Of a DNA stretch of 64,000 nucleotides, positions 43,514-50,974 are shown in pieces; position 1 is the stretch's first letter, and each line of letters begins with the position of its first letter. The notes beneath the pieces are model-generated. The model did not search any database, was not told where the DNA came from, and worked only from the letters and a program-made list of their open reading frames with translations. This DNA is from an uncultured Lachnospiraceae bacterium (GTDB lineage Bacteria; Bacillota; Clostridia; Lachnospirales; Lachnospiraceae): assembly GCA_910577275.1 (NCBI GenBank), contig CAJTMW010000023.1:1-64000 (forward strand), given 5' to 3'. The position numbers and the translations under genes are program-made.

Positions 43514-44944
43514 ATGAGCAGGAGTAAAGAAATTATAAAATTATGCGAGGAAAAGAATATCCGCATGATTGATTTTAAGATGACGGATATTGACGGGCGC
43601 TGGCGCCATATCACGATTCCGGTTGAAAGATTCGGGGAGAGTATTTTCACCTACGGGATTGGCTTTGACGGCTCCAACTACGGTTACGCGCCCATAGAAA
43701 AGAGCGACATGGTATTTCTGCCGGATGCGGATACCGCTTATGTTGACCCCTTTGCCGAAGTACCCACGCTTACCATGTGCGGAAATGTGTGCACCATAGG
43801 AAAAGGCGAGAACAAGCCCTTTGACCAGTATCCGAAGAATGTAAGCCTTCGGGCAATGGATTATATGAAGGAAAGCGGAATTGCGGACGAGATGATTATC
43901 GGGCCGGAATTTGAGTTTTATCTGTTTGACACCGCCCGTTTTGAAGTGACGCCTCATCAGTGCGGATACCGGATTGACACCAGACAAGCGGACTGGAACC
44001 ACAGTCTGGATACGCGGGGCAATAACGGCTATGAGGTGTCTTACAAGGGCGGTTATCACGTGGCCGCGCCTCAGGATGTGGGGTACGATTTGCGCAGCCG
44101 TATGTGCATGATGATGGAGGACTGGGGCATTAAGGTAAAATATCATCATCATGAGGTGGGCGGCCCGGGCCAGATGGAAATCGAGGTGGAGCTTGCGGAT
44201 ATGCCCGCAATGGCCGATAACACCATGATTATCAAATATATCATCAAAAATATGGCCGCACAGGAGGGCAAAACGGCGACTTTCCTGCCCAAGCCCATCT
44301 ATCAGGAGGCGGGAAGCGGTATGCACGTACATATGCTGCTTATGAAGGACGGCAAGCCGCTGTTTTATGACGAGGACGGGTATTCGGGCTTAAGCCGCAC
44401 GGCGCATTATTTTATGGGCGGTCTGCTGAAACATATTGCGTCCCTCTGCGCCTTTACGAATCCGTCAACCAATTCCTTTAAGCGTCTGGTTCCCGGGTAT
44501 GAAGCGCCCGTTACCATCGGTTACGCCACCTCCAACCGAAGCGCGGTTATCCGTATCCCGGCCTATGCCAAGAGCCCGGAGACGAAGCGGTTCGAGCTGC
44601 GCAATCCCGACGCCACGGCGAATCCTTACTATGCTTACGCCGCAATCCTGATGGCGGGGCTTGACGGAATCGAAAATAAAATCGACCCGGCAGCCAACGG
44701 CTGGGGGCCTTACGACTTTAATCTTTATACCCTTTCCGAGGAGGAACAGAAAAAGATTAAGGGTCTGCCGAAATCTCTCGGTGAAGCCCTTGACGCTTTA
44801 GAAAGCGACCATGATTATCTGACAAAGGGCGGGGTGTTCCCGCAGCGTCTGATAGATGTGTGGGTTGCCCGCAAGCGCGCGGAATTGAAGCAGTTAGAGC
44901 AGATTCCCAACCCGGCGGAATTTAAGATGTATTATGATTTATAA
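43514..44944 (+). CDS. glnA: Glutamine synthetase, type I
   Basis: 476 residues. Makes glutamine from glutamate, ammonia and ATP. Beta-grasp N-terminus (MIDFKMTDIDGRWRH, FDGSNYGYAPIEKSDM), the metal-binding GPEFEFYLFD, the HHEVGGPGQMEIEVEL region, GSGMHVHMLL (ATP/metal), and VPGYEAPVTIGYATSNRSA with the following FELRNPDATANPY. The usual adenylylation loop of proteobacterial enzymes is not evident. It precedes a pentulose kinase gene by only 19 bp, an unexpected operon partner. Confidence 0.93.
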   Translation: MSRSKEIIKLCEEKNIRMIDFKMTDIDGRWRHITIPVERFGESIFTYGIGFDGSNYGYAPIEKSDMVFLPDADTAYVDPFAEVPTLTMCGNVCTIGKGENKPFDQYPKNVSLRAMDYMKESGIADEMIIGPEFEFYLFDTARFEVTPHQCGYRIDTRQADWNHSLDTRGNNGYEVSYKGGYHVAAPQDVGYDLRSRMCMMMEDWGIKVKYHHHEVGGPGQMEIEVELADMPAMADNTMIIKYIIKNMAAQEGKTATFLPKPIYQEAGSGMHVHMLLMKDGKPLFYDEDGYSGLSRTAHYFMGGLLKHIASLCAFTNPSTNSFKRLVPGYEAPVTIGYATSNRSAVIRIPAYAKSPETKRFELRNPDATANPYYAYAAILMAGLDGIENKIDPAANGWGPYDFNLYTLSEEEQKKIKGLPKSLGEALDALESDHDYLTKGGVFPQRLIDVWVARKRAELKQLEQIPNPAEFKMYYDL

Positions 44945-44963
44945 AGCGGAGGAACGGAAGGGT

Positions 44964-46553
44964 ATGGACAATAAATTATTAATAGAAGAAGGAAAAACGA
45001 TTCTCGGAATCGAGCTTGGCTCTACAAGAATTAAGGCGGTGCTCACCGACGAGTCCGGAAAGCCTCTGGCGTCAGGGGGGTATGAATGGGAAAATCAGTA
45101 TGTTGATGGTATCTGGACTTATGACCTTGACGAGGTTTGGAAGGGGCTGCAGGGCTGCTATCAGGATTTACTGGCGGATGTACAAAAGCAGTACGGGACA
45201 GTGATATCCCGAATCGGCGCTATCGGCTTTTCCGCCATGATGCACGGATATCTGGCGTTTGACAAAAGCGGGGAGCTGCTGGTGCCTTTCAGAACCTGGC
45301 GGAACACGATTACGGAGGAGGCTGCCGGTAAGCTCACAAAGGAATTTAACTACAATATTCCCCAGAGGTGGAGCATTGCCCATTTGTATCAGGCGATTTT
45401 AAATAAGGAAGCCCATGTAAAGGACATTGATTTTTTGACGACACTGGCAGGATATGTCCACTACAAGCTTACGGGGAAAAAGGTTCTGGGCGTGGGCGAC
45501 GCCTCGGGGATGTTCCCTATCGATACGAAAACGGGCGACTTCGACCAGACAATGGTTGACAAATTTGATGCGCTTGTAAGCGGGGAAGGCTTCCCCTGGA
45601 AGCTGAGGGACATTTTCCCCAAAGTGATGCTTGCGGGCGAGGAAGCCGGAACGCTTACACCGGAAGGGGTGGCGCTTCTGGATATCAGCGGTAATCTGCA
45701 GGCAGAGATTCCGGTATGTCCGCCCGAGGGCGATGCGGGAACCGGAATGGCGGCAACCAACAGCGTAGGAGTGCGGACGGGAAATATTTCCGCCGGAACC
45801 TCCGTGTTTGCCATGATTGTACTGGAAAAAGAGCTGTCGAAGGTTTATCCGGAGATTGATTTGGTAACCACGCCGGACGGCGCGTTGGTAGCAATGGTGC
45901 ACTGCAACAACTGTACTTCGGATTTGAATGTGTGGGTGGGGCTGTTTGACGAGTTCGCCAAAGCCATTGGCGCTCCCGTTGATAAAAATACGCTGTTTAC
46001 CATGCTGTTTAACAAGGCTCTTGAGGGGGACGCGGACTGCGGCGGCCTGATATCCTACAATTATGTTTCCGGGGAGCCGGTGACAGGCTTTGACGAGGGC
46101 GCGCCCCTGTTTGTGAGAAAGGCGGACGACACCTTTAATCTTGCCAATTTCATGCGGGCGCATCTGTATTCCTCCCTTGCCGCTTTGAAAGCGGGGCTGG
46201 ATTTGCTGTTCAAGGAGGAGTCGGTGGAAGTGGATGAAATGTTCGGTCACGGCGGCCTGTTTAAGACCAAAGGCGTGGGACAGAGCATTGCGGCGGCGGC
46301 CATTAATTCTTCCGTTTCTGTCATGGAGACAGCAGGCGAGGGCGGCGCATGGGGAATCGCCCTGCTTGCCGCTTATATGAAGAATAAGGAAGCGGACGAA
46401 ACACTGGAGGCATATCTTAAAAATAAAATTTTCGCCGGACAGGCAGGCAGCAGGTTAGAGCCGAAACCGGAGGACGTGGCAGGCTTTGAAAAGTTTATGA
46501 AGCGTTATATGGCGGGGCTTTCCATCGAGCATGCGGCTGTGGACAGTTTATAA
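44964..46553 (+). CDS. FGGY carbohydrate kinase, probable L-ribulokinase
   Basis: 529 residues from the ATG at 44964 (GGAAGGG upstream). FGGY features: GIELGSTRIKAVLTDESG (ATP phosphate loop), IGAIGFSAMMHGYLAFD (sugar site), GDASGMFPID, GDAGTGMAATNSVGVRTGNI and GHGGLFKTKGVGQ. It phosphorylates a pentulose; the downstream AraD makes L-ribulose the most likely substrate, giving L-ribulose 5-phosphate. It differs from the classic AraB. No isomerase (araA) or arabinose transporter is in the window. Confidence 0.82.
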   Translation: MDNKLLIEEGKTILGIELGSTRIKAVLTDESGKPLASGGYEWENQYVDGIWTYDLDEVWKGLQGCYQDLLADVQKQYGTVISRIGAIGFSAMMHGYLAFDKSGELLVPFRTWRNTITEEAAGKLTKEFNYNIPQRWSIAHLYQAILNKEAHVKDIDFLTTLAGYVHYKLTGKKVLGVGDASGMFPIDTKTGDFDQTMVDKFDALVSGEGFPWKLRDIFPKVMLAGEEAGTLTPEGVALLDISGNLQAEIPVCPPEGDAGTGMAATNSVGVRTGNISAGTSVFAMIVLEKELSKVYPEIDLVTTPDGALVAMVHCNNCTSDLNVWVGLFDEFAKAIGAPVDKNTLFTMLFNKALEGDADCGGLISYNYVSGEPVTGFDEGAPLFVRKADDTFNLANFMRAHLYSSLAALKAGLDLLFKEESVEVDEMFGHGGLFKTKGVGQSIAAAAINSSVSVMETAGEGGAWGIALLAAYMKNKEADETLEAYLKNKIFAGQAGSRLEPKPEDVAGFEKFMKRYMAGLSIEHAAVDSL

Positions 46554-46584
46554 CGGGCGGAAAGTGCCCGAAAGAGAGGAAATT

Positions 46585-47280
46585 ATGCTGGAAGAATTAA
46601 AAAAACAGGTCTATGAAGCAAATATGAAGCTGCCCCATTACGGGCTTGTGACCTTTACATGGGGAAATGTGAGCGGTCTGGATAAGGAAAAGGGGCTGTT
46701 TGTGATAAAGCCGAGCGGCGTTGACTATGAAAAGCTGACGCCGGAGAGTATGGTTGTTATGGATTTGGAGGGGAACAAGATAGAAGGCAGCCTAAATCCG
46801 TCCTCCGACACACCTACCCATTTAGAGCTTTACAAGGCGTTCCCGGAAATCGGCGGTATTGTCCACACCCATTCCTCCTATGCCACAAGCTGGGCGCAGG
46901 CGGGGCGGTCGATTCCCTGCTACGGGACGACCCACGCTGATTACATTTACGGTGAGGTTCCCTGCGTGAGATGCCTGACAAAAGAGGAAATCGAGGCGGC
47001 TTATGAGGAAAATACCGGGCATCTTATCGTGAATGAATTTGCCCGCATGGGAAAAGACCCTATGGCAGTACCGGCGGTACTATGTAAAAATCACGGTCCT
47101 TTTGCCTGGGGAAAGGATGCCATGGATGCGGTGCATAACGCGGTGGTGCTTGAGGAAGTGGCAAAGATGGCCTACCGGACGGAGACCATCAATCCGAAAG
47201 TGGCGCCGGCGCCGGCGGAGCTGCAGGACAAGCATTATTTCAGAAAGCACGGGGCGGGCGCTTATTACGGGCAGAAGTAA
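46585..47280 (+). CDS. araD: L-ribulose-5-phosphate 4-epimerase
   Basis: 231 residues from the ATG at 46585, the normal AraD length. Converts L-ribulose 5-phosphate to D-xylulose 5-phosphate. Class II aldolase fold with metal ligands His94 and His96 (GIVHTHSSYATSW) and His170 (CKNHGPFAWG), and the catalytic Asp75 (SSDTPTH); all sit one residue before the E. coli numbering (D76, H95, H97, H171). Substrate loops TWGNVSG and KPSGVDYEKLTPE are present. GAGAGGA lies before the ATG. Third gene with glnA and the kinase. Confidence 0.93.
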   Translation: MLEELKKQVYEANMKLPHYGLVTFTWGNVSGLDKEKGLFVIKPSGVDYEKLTPESMVVMDLEGNKIEGSLNPSSDTPTHLELYKAFPEIGGIVHTHSSYATSWAQAGRSIPCYGTTHADYIYGEVPCVRCLTKEEIEAAYEENTGHLIVNEFARMGKDPMAVPAVLCKNHGPFAWGKDAMDAVHNAVVLEEVAKMAYRTETINPKVAPAPAELQDKHYFRKHGAGAYYGQK

Positions 47281-47376
47281 AGAAAGTGAAAGCCGGTGCC
47301 AATTCCGCACAGCTTGAACGTAATGTAAAAAAGTACGCGGCGGGAGGCAACAGTGAGATGTTGTGCAAAAAAGTAG

Positions 47377-47405
47377 TTGACAAAGGAAAAATAGTCTGGT
47401 AAATT
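47377..47405 (+). promoter_or_regulatory. Promoter of the ABC-F gene leader
   Basis: TTGACA, 17-bp spacer, TAAATT. It lies about 350 bases before the ABC-F start, so the transcript has a long leader (47412-47752) with short ORFs and hairpins. The 47281-47376 stretch before it holds nothing recognised. Confidence 0.75.
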
Positions 47406-47427
47406 TGCTACAGTGACCGCAGGTAAT

Positions 47428-47475
47428 ATGGAAAGAACGTTTGCGGAATATAAGCAGGAGGTAAGGGATGTTTAA
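47428..47475 (+). CDS. Possible upstream leader peptide, 15 residues
   Basis: Would encode MERTFAEYKQEVRDV. It overlaps the start of the next short ORF by 8 bases. Its ribosome binding site (CAGGT) is weak, so its translation is doubtful. Confidence 0.25.
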   Translation: MERTFAEYKQEVRDV

Positions 47476-47491
47476 TTTTTCTACAAAATAA
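47468..47491 (+). CDS. Leader peptide of the ABC-F gene, 7 residues
   Basis: Encodes MFNFSTK. AGGAGG lies 6 bases upstream, the best ribosome binding site in the leader. The last codons overlap the 5' arm of a hairpin, TTCTACA (47479-47485) with TGTAGAA (47510-47516), extended by ATAAT/ATTAT. This is the layout of drug-sensing leader peptides that control antibiotic-resistance ABC-F, erm and related genes by ribosome stalling. Confidence 0.5.
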   Translation: MFNFSTK

Positions 47492-47595
47492 TGAACTTCA
47501 TAAATTATGTGTAGAAGATAAACATCTGAGTCTTTTTGTAATGCGGTAAATTCATATTCATCCCATGTTTTTGGGTATTTTTGTAGCGTTTTAAG

Positions 47596-47625
47596 GGTGC
47601 AGAGGTTATACTTCTGCACCTTTTT
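47596..47625 (+). terminator. Attenuator-like terminator in the ABC-F leader
   Basis: Perfect 8-bp stem GGTGCAGA (47596-47603) and TCTGCACC (47613-47620), then five T. It lies between the leader peptide and the ABC-F gene, so it should end most transcripts early unless a stalled ribosome changes the fold. Confidence 0.8.
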
Positions 47626-47678
47626 ATGCGCGGGGCGCACAGGAGTTATTACTTATGCAGCGCCCCCGGGCAGCGGCT

Positions 47679-47703
47679 TTTCAGACAGGCAGGCTGTCTG
47701 AAA
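47679..47703 (+). promoter_or_regulatory. Strong hairpin close to the ABC-F start
   Basis: Perfect 10-bp stem TTTCAGACAG and CTGTCTGAAA with a 5-base loop, about 37 bases before the ribosome binding site. Without a T tract; probably part of the leader fold. Confidence 0.55.
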
Positions 47704-47752
47704 GATGCCGGGATATCGGCCAGTGGCCGGTGCAAGGATGGGAGGAATGTGT

Positions 47753-49318
47753 ATGTCGCAAATCAGTGTGAATAATTTAACCTTTTATTATGAGGGCAGC
47801 TACGACAATATTTTCGAGGACGTATCGTTTCAGATTGATACGGACTGGAAGCTGGGCTTTATCGCCAGAAACGGAAAGGGAAAGACCACCTTTTTAAAGC
47901 TTCTGACCGGCCAGTATGAATACAGGGGAAGCATAACGTCCTCTGTGGTTTTTGATTATTTTCCCTTTGAGGTCACAGACAGGGACAGGAACACCATCGA
48001 TGTGATAGAGGAAATTTATCCCGATTATGAGTTCTGGAAGCTTTGCAGGGAATTTAATTATCTGGCGATGGACGCGGAAATTTTTTACAGGCCGTTTTCC
48101 ACACTCAGCAACGGAGAGCAGACGAGAGTGCTTCTGGCGCTGCTTTTTACAAGGGAAAACCATTTTCTTTTGATTGACGAACCAACCAATCATCTGGATA
48201 TGGAGACAAGGGAGGTTCTGCGGGAGTATTTAAATACGAAAAAGGGATTTATTCTGGTATCCCATGACAGGAATTTCATGGACGGCTGTGTGGACCATGT
48301 GCTTGTGATTAACAGGGAAAGCATCGAAGTGCAGCAGGGAAATTTCAGCTCCTGGCAGGAGAATAAAAGAAAGCAGGATGCCTGTGAGCTTGCGGAGAAC
48401 GAGAGACTGAAAAAGGATATTAAACGCCTTACGGAGTCCGCCAGAGAGGCCGGACAGTGGGCCGACAAGGTGGAGGCCACCAAAATCGGAGGCCGGTCGA
48501 AGTATGAAAAAAGTCTTGATTTGAGGGCTTATATCGGGGAAAAGTCCCGAAGAATGCAGATGCGGCGCAAGAATCTTGAGCACAGGCGGGAGCGGGAAAT
48601 CGAGGAAAAGTCCGGTCTTTTAAAGGACATTGAAACGGTGGAAGCCCTGAAAATCATGCCCTTAAGGCACTATAAGGAAAAGCTGGTGGTGATGGAGGAC
48701 TGTACTCTGGCCTATGCCGGAAGCAGTCAGGGCGCAAAGGACAGCCGAGGCAGCAAGTATGCCGGAGAAAGCAGCAACAGTCATGGCACCGGCAGGGAAA
48801 TTATCAGTCACTTTAATTTTGAGGTGAGGCAGGGGGAGAGGATTTTTCTGAAAGGAAGAAACGGCTGCGGAAAGTCCAGCGTCCTCAAAGCAATTCTGCA
48901 GCAGGGGAACCCTGTAGTAACATCAGGGCAAATCGAGCTGCCGAATCAGATGGTAATTTCATATTGTGCTCAGGATACCTCGTCGCTCCATGGAACGATT
49001 CGCGAATATGCTGCCGAAAATGAAATCGACGAAACGCTCCTGATGGCGGTTTTGCGGAAGCTGGACTTTTCAAGAATTCAGTTTGAAAAGAAGATAGAGG
49101 ATTACAGCGGAGGACAGAAGAAAAAGGTGCTGATTGCCGGAAGCTTATGTAAGCGGGCGCATCTTTATATCTGGGATGAACCCCTCAATTTTATTGACGT
49201 ATTCTCCAGAATGCAGATTGAGGAGCTGATTTTGAAATTCAAGCCGACTATGATACTGGTGGAGCATGACAGGGCTTTTATGGAGAATGTGGCTACGAGG
49301 GTGGTTGAGATTGGATAA
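47753..49318 (+). CDS. ABC-F ribosomal protection protein, Lsa-like
   Basis: 521 residues from the ATG at 47753 (GGAGGA 6 bases upstream). Two ABC domains without membrane segments. The N-terminus, INVxNLTFYYEGSYDNIF-type followed by QIDTDWKLGF, matches Lsa family proteins, which eject lincosamides, streptogramin A and pleuromutilins from the ribosome. Site 1 Walker A is ARNGKGKT (38-45), with Ala for the first Gly. Walker B FLLIDEPTNHLDMETR and the second Walker A GRNGCGKS (about 368) are present. The linker between domains (about 200-320) is the drug-site arm. The attenuator-like leader supports a resistance role. Confidence 0.85.
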   Translation: MSQISVNNLTFYYEGSYDNIFEDVSFQIDTDWKLGFIARNGKGKTTFLKLLTGQYEYRGSITSSVVFDYFPFEVTDRDRNTIDVIEEIYPDYEFWKLCREFNYLAMDAEIFYRPFSTLSNGEQTRVLLALLFTRENHFLLIDEPTNHLDMETREVLREYLNTKKGFILVSHDRNFMDGCVDHVLVINRESIEVQQGNFSSWQENKRKQDACELAENERLKKDIKRLTESAREAGQWADKVEATKIGGRSKYEKSLDLRAYIGEKSRRMQMRRKNLEHRREREIEEKSGLLKDIETVEALKIMPLRHYKEKLVVMEDCTLAYAGSSQGAKDSRGSKYAGESSNSHGTGREIISHFNFEVRQGERIFLKGRNGCGKSSVLKAILQQGNPVVTSGQIELPNQMVISYCAQDTSSLHGTIREYAAENEIDETLLMAVLRKLDFSRIQFEKKIEDYSGGQKKKVLIAGSLCKRAHLYIWDEPLNFIDVFSRMQIEELILKFKPTMILVEHDRAFMENVATRVVEIG

Positions 49319-49323
49319 AAAGG

Positions 49324-49374
49324 TTGACAGGAAGGGTGAAACATGTAAAAATAAATTAACCAAAAGGTTAATTT
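49324..49374 (+). promoter_or_regulatory. Promoter and operator of the toxin-antitoxin pair
   Basis: TTGACA (49324-49329) with a weak TAAAAA -10 (49346-49351), followed directly by a perfect 9-bp palindrome AAATTAACC (49353-49361) and GGTTAATTT (49366-49374). The palindrome is the likely site of autorepression by the HTH antitoxin. Confidence 0.55.
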
Positions 49375-49390
49375 GAAAGGTGATATATTA

Positions 49391-49729
49391 GTGGAAATCA
49401 CATATACTAATAACAAAGTCAAAAAGTATTTTGAAGATTATAATAAAATGCAGAAAAAGCTGCCTTTTGAATGGGTAAAGACCATAAAAAAGCATATGGA
49501 CAGATTAAAAGCTGCAGAATGCTTTGGGGACTTTTTGAAATTAGGATTGGGAAAACCGGAACCGCTTGCGGGATATTTTCCGGTGCGATATTCGTTGCAT
49601 GTGGCGCCTAATGTCAGATTGATTATTGAACCAAACGCAACACAGGATACTATTATGATTTGTACGGAAGTAGAAGTGGAAGGAGTGAGTGATTATCATG
49701 GCAGTAAAGAGAATTGGTATATCCCGTGA
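49391..49729 (+). CDS. HigB/RelE-superfamily toxin
   Basis: About 112 residues from the GTG at 49391, behind AAAGGTGAT. The RelE/HigB-like pattern is seen in KKYFEDYNKMQKKLPFEWV, LKLGLGKPEPLAGYF, the basic strand PVRYSLHVAPNVRLII and the C-terminal VEVEGVSDYHG. Such toxins cut mRNA on the ribosome. The toxin-first gene order and a 32-base overlap with the antitoxin gene match higBA loci. AT-rich compared with the ABC-F gene before it. Confidence 0.72.
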   Translation: MEITYTNNKVKKYFEDYNKMQKKLPFEWVKTIKKHMDRLKAAECFGDFLKLGLGKPEPLAGYFPVRYSLHVAPNVRLIIEPNATQDTIMICTEVEVEGVSDYHGSKENWYIP

Positions 49730-50789
49730 TTTGATAATTCATCCGGGGGAAACGATTGCCGATGTACTGGAAGACCGCGGAATCACCCAGACCGAGTTGG
49801 CATCGAGAACAGGCGTTTCCACAGCTTATGTAAGCAGTGTAATTGCGGGAAAGAAGGGAATATCCGCAAATTTTGCAATGGGGCTGGAATATGCGCTGGG
49901 CGTGCCGAAGTCTTTCTGGCTGAATCTTCAGGCAAATTATGAGTCAGAGCTTCTCGAAGCAAATGAGGAGAATACAATTACCGATGAAGAGAGAGCGGCA
50001 AGAGGAGATTTGAGCGAAATTATCAAGTATTTGCGGCAAAAAGGAATGGTGCCGGTAAGAGAAAAAACGGATGATTCCATTCTTTCTTTGCGAAAGGTTT
50101 TGCAAATCAGCAATCTGGCAAATCTGGGCGACATGGTTCCGGCCGGAGCTTTTCGCATATCCGGCAATACGGCTGTAAATCCCTATGTACTCGGCGCTTG
50201 GGTCCGTCTGTGTCAGATTGCCGGAAGTAGTGCATGTATAACAACTAAGTTTGATAAAAAGCACGTTGCCAATTTGACGAATGAAATAAAAAATATTATG
50301 TGTCAAAGGGATATAAGAATTCAGGAAGAATTGCAGAATACACTGAAAAACTACGGAATAGATTTTTCAATTGCAAGAAATTTCAGAGGCGCGCCGGTGC
50401 AGGGGTATATTTCTCAAAAGGGCAACGGAATATATCAGATGGTTTTAACTATAAGAGGCTCTTTTGCAGATATTTTCTGGTTTTCTTTATTCCATGAGAT
50501 AGGTCATATTGTTAATGGAGATATAGGAAAGACTGCAAAGTTTATAGATGACGGCAGCGATTACGATAAGGAAACAGCGGCCGACCTTTTTGCCGGTAAT
50601 ATGCTTTTGTCGCCGGCAAGTTACGGAGAATTTATCGAAAAAAGCGATTTTTCCATTGGGGCAATTGAAAAATATGCGGCATCCCAGAAAGTAATGCCAT
50701 ATATTGTTATTGGCAGACTGCAAAAAGAAAAGTATCTGGATTATAAAGCATATTATAATTACAAGCTGCGGTATAAGTGGGAAAATTAA
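49698..50789 (+). CDS. HigA-like HTH antitoxin fused to ImmA/IrrE metallopeptidase
   Basis: 363 residues from the ATG at 49698. N-terminal HigA-like XRE domain (about 5-90): IHPGETIADVLEDRGITQTE, GVSTAYVSSVIAGKKGIS and LGVPKSFWLNLQANYE. Middle helical region (95-200). C-terminal M78 ImmA/IrrE zinc peptidase (about 215-340) with FHEIGHIVNG (HEIGH at about 266-270) and third ligand in DKETAADLFAGNMLL (about 291). ImmA-type peptidases cleave repressors; here repressor and protease are one chain. It may cleave itself or its toxin partner to set the switch. A strong terminator follows. Confidence 0.85.
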   Translation: MAVKRIGISRDLIIHPGETIADVLEDRGITQTELASRTGVSTAYVSSVIAGKKGISANFAMGLEYALGVPKSFWLNLQANYESELLEANEENTITDEERAARGDLSEIIKYLRQKGMVPVREKTDDSILSLRKVLQISNLANLGDMVPAGAFRISGNTAVNPYVLGAWVRLCQIAGSSACITTKFDKKHVANLTNEIKNIMCQRDIRIQEELQNTLKNYGIDFSIARNFRGAPVQGYISQKGNGIYQMVLTIRGSFADIFWFSLFHEIGHIVNGDIGKTAKFIDDGSDYDKETAADLFAGNMLLSPASYGEFIEKSDFSIGAIEKYAASQKVMPYIVIGRLQKEKYLDYKAYYNYKLRYKWEN

Positions 50790-50826
50790 TGAAACGGGCA
50801 GCTCGTACCGGAACTACTACAAAAAT

Positions 50827-50880
50827 ATATGCAAGATATAGAGATTTCCTGTACGGATGTTCTATATCTTGCATATTTTA
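50827..50880 (+). terminator. Strong terminator after the HigA-like gene
   Basis: Perfect 16-bp inverted repeat, ATATGCAAGATATAGA (50827-50842) and its complement (50861-50876), followed by TTTA. Confidence 0.8.
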
Positions 50881-50888
50881 TTCCTACA

Positions 50889-50927
50889 GGCAATGAGCCA
50901 GACATGCCTGCCTGCACATTTGGCTAC
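50889..50927. repeat. Dispersed repeat (GGCAAYGAGCCA...ACATTTGGC), copy 1
   Basis: Begins GGCAATGAGCCA and ends TGCACATTTGGCTAC. A second copy is at 57070-57112. AGCCA and TGGCT pair to close a hairpin. Lies just past the 3' end of the minus-strand DUF4173 gene. Apart from this and the terminator, the 50790-50974 gap holds nothing recognised. Confidence 0.65.
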
Positions 50928-50974
50928 TGCCTGCCCCAGAGTCTTTGGCTCCCGGGACAGTCTGCTGTCTAATA

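Noticed and set aside
43541..44332. 263-codon frame opposite glnA
   Set aside because: Antisense to a highly conserved gene; His-rich and with no start signal.
45399..46250. 283-codon frame opposite the FGGY kinase
   Set aside because: Antisense shadow that follows the codon structure of the kinase gene.
47412..47625. Stand-alone small RNA ending at the leader terminator
   Set aside because: The promoter-to-terminator unit could be an sRNA, but the short ORF with an ideal ribosome binding site and the ABC-F gene downstream make an attenuated leader more likely.
47080..47640. Minus-strand open frame of 186 codons opposite araD's end and the ABC-F leader
   Set aside because: It lies antisense to araD and to the attenuator leader, has no ribosome binding site, and its low complexity reflects the conserved leader hairpins. 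It is a shadow.
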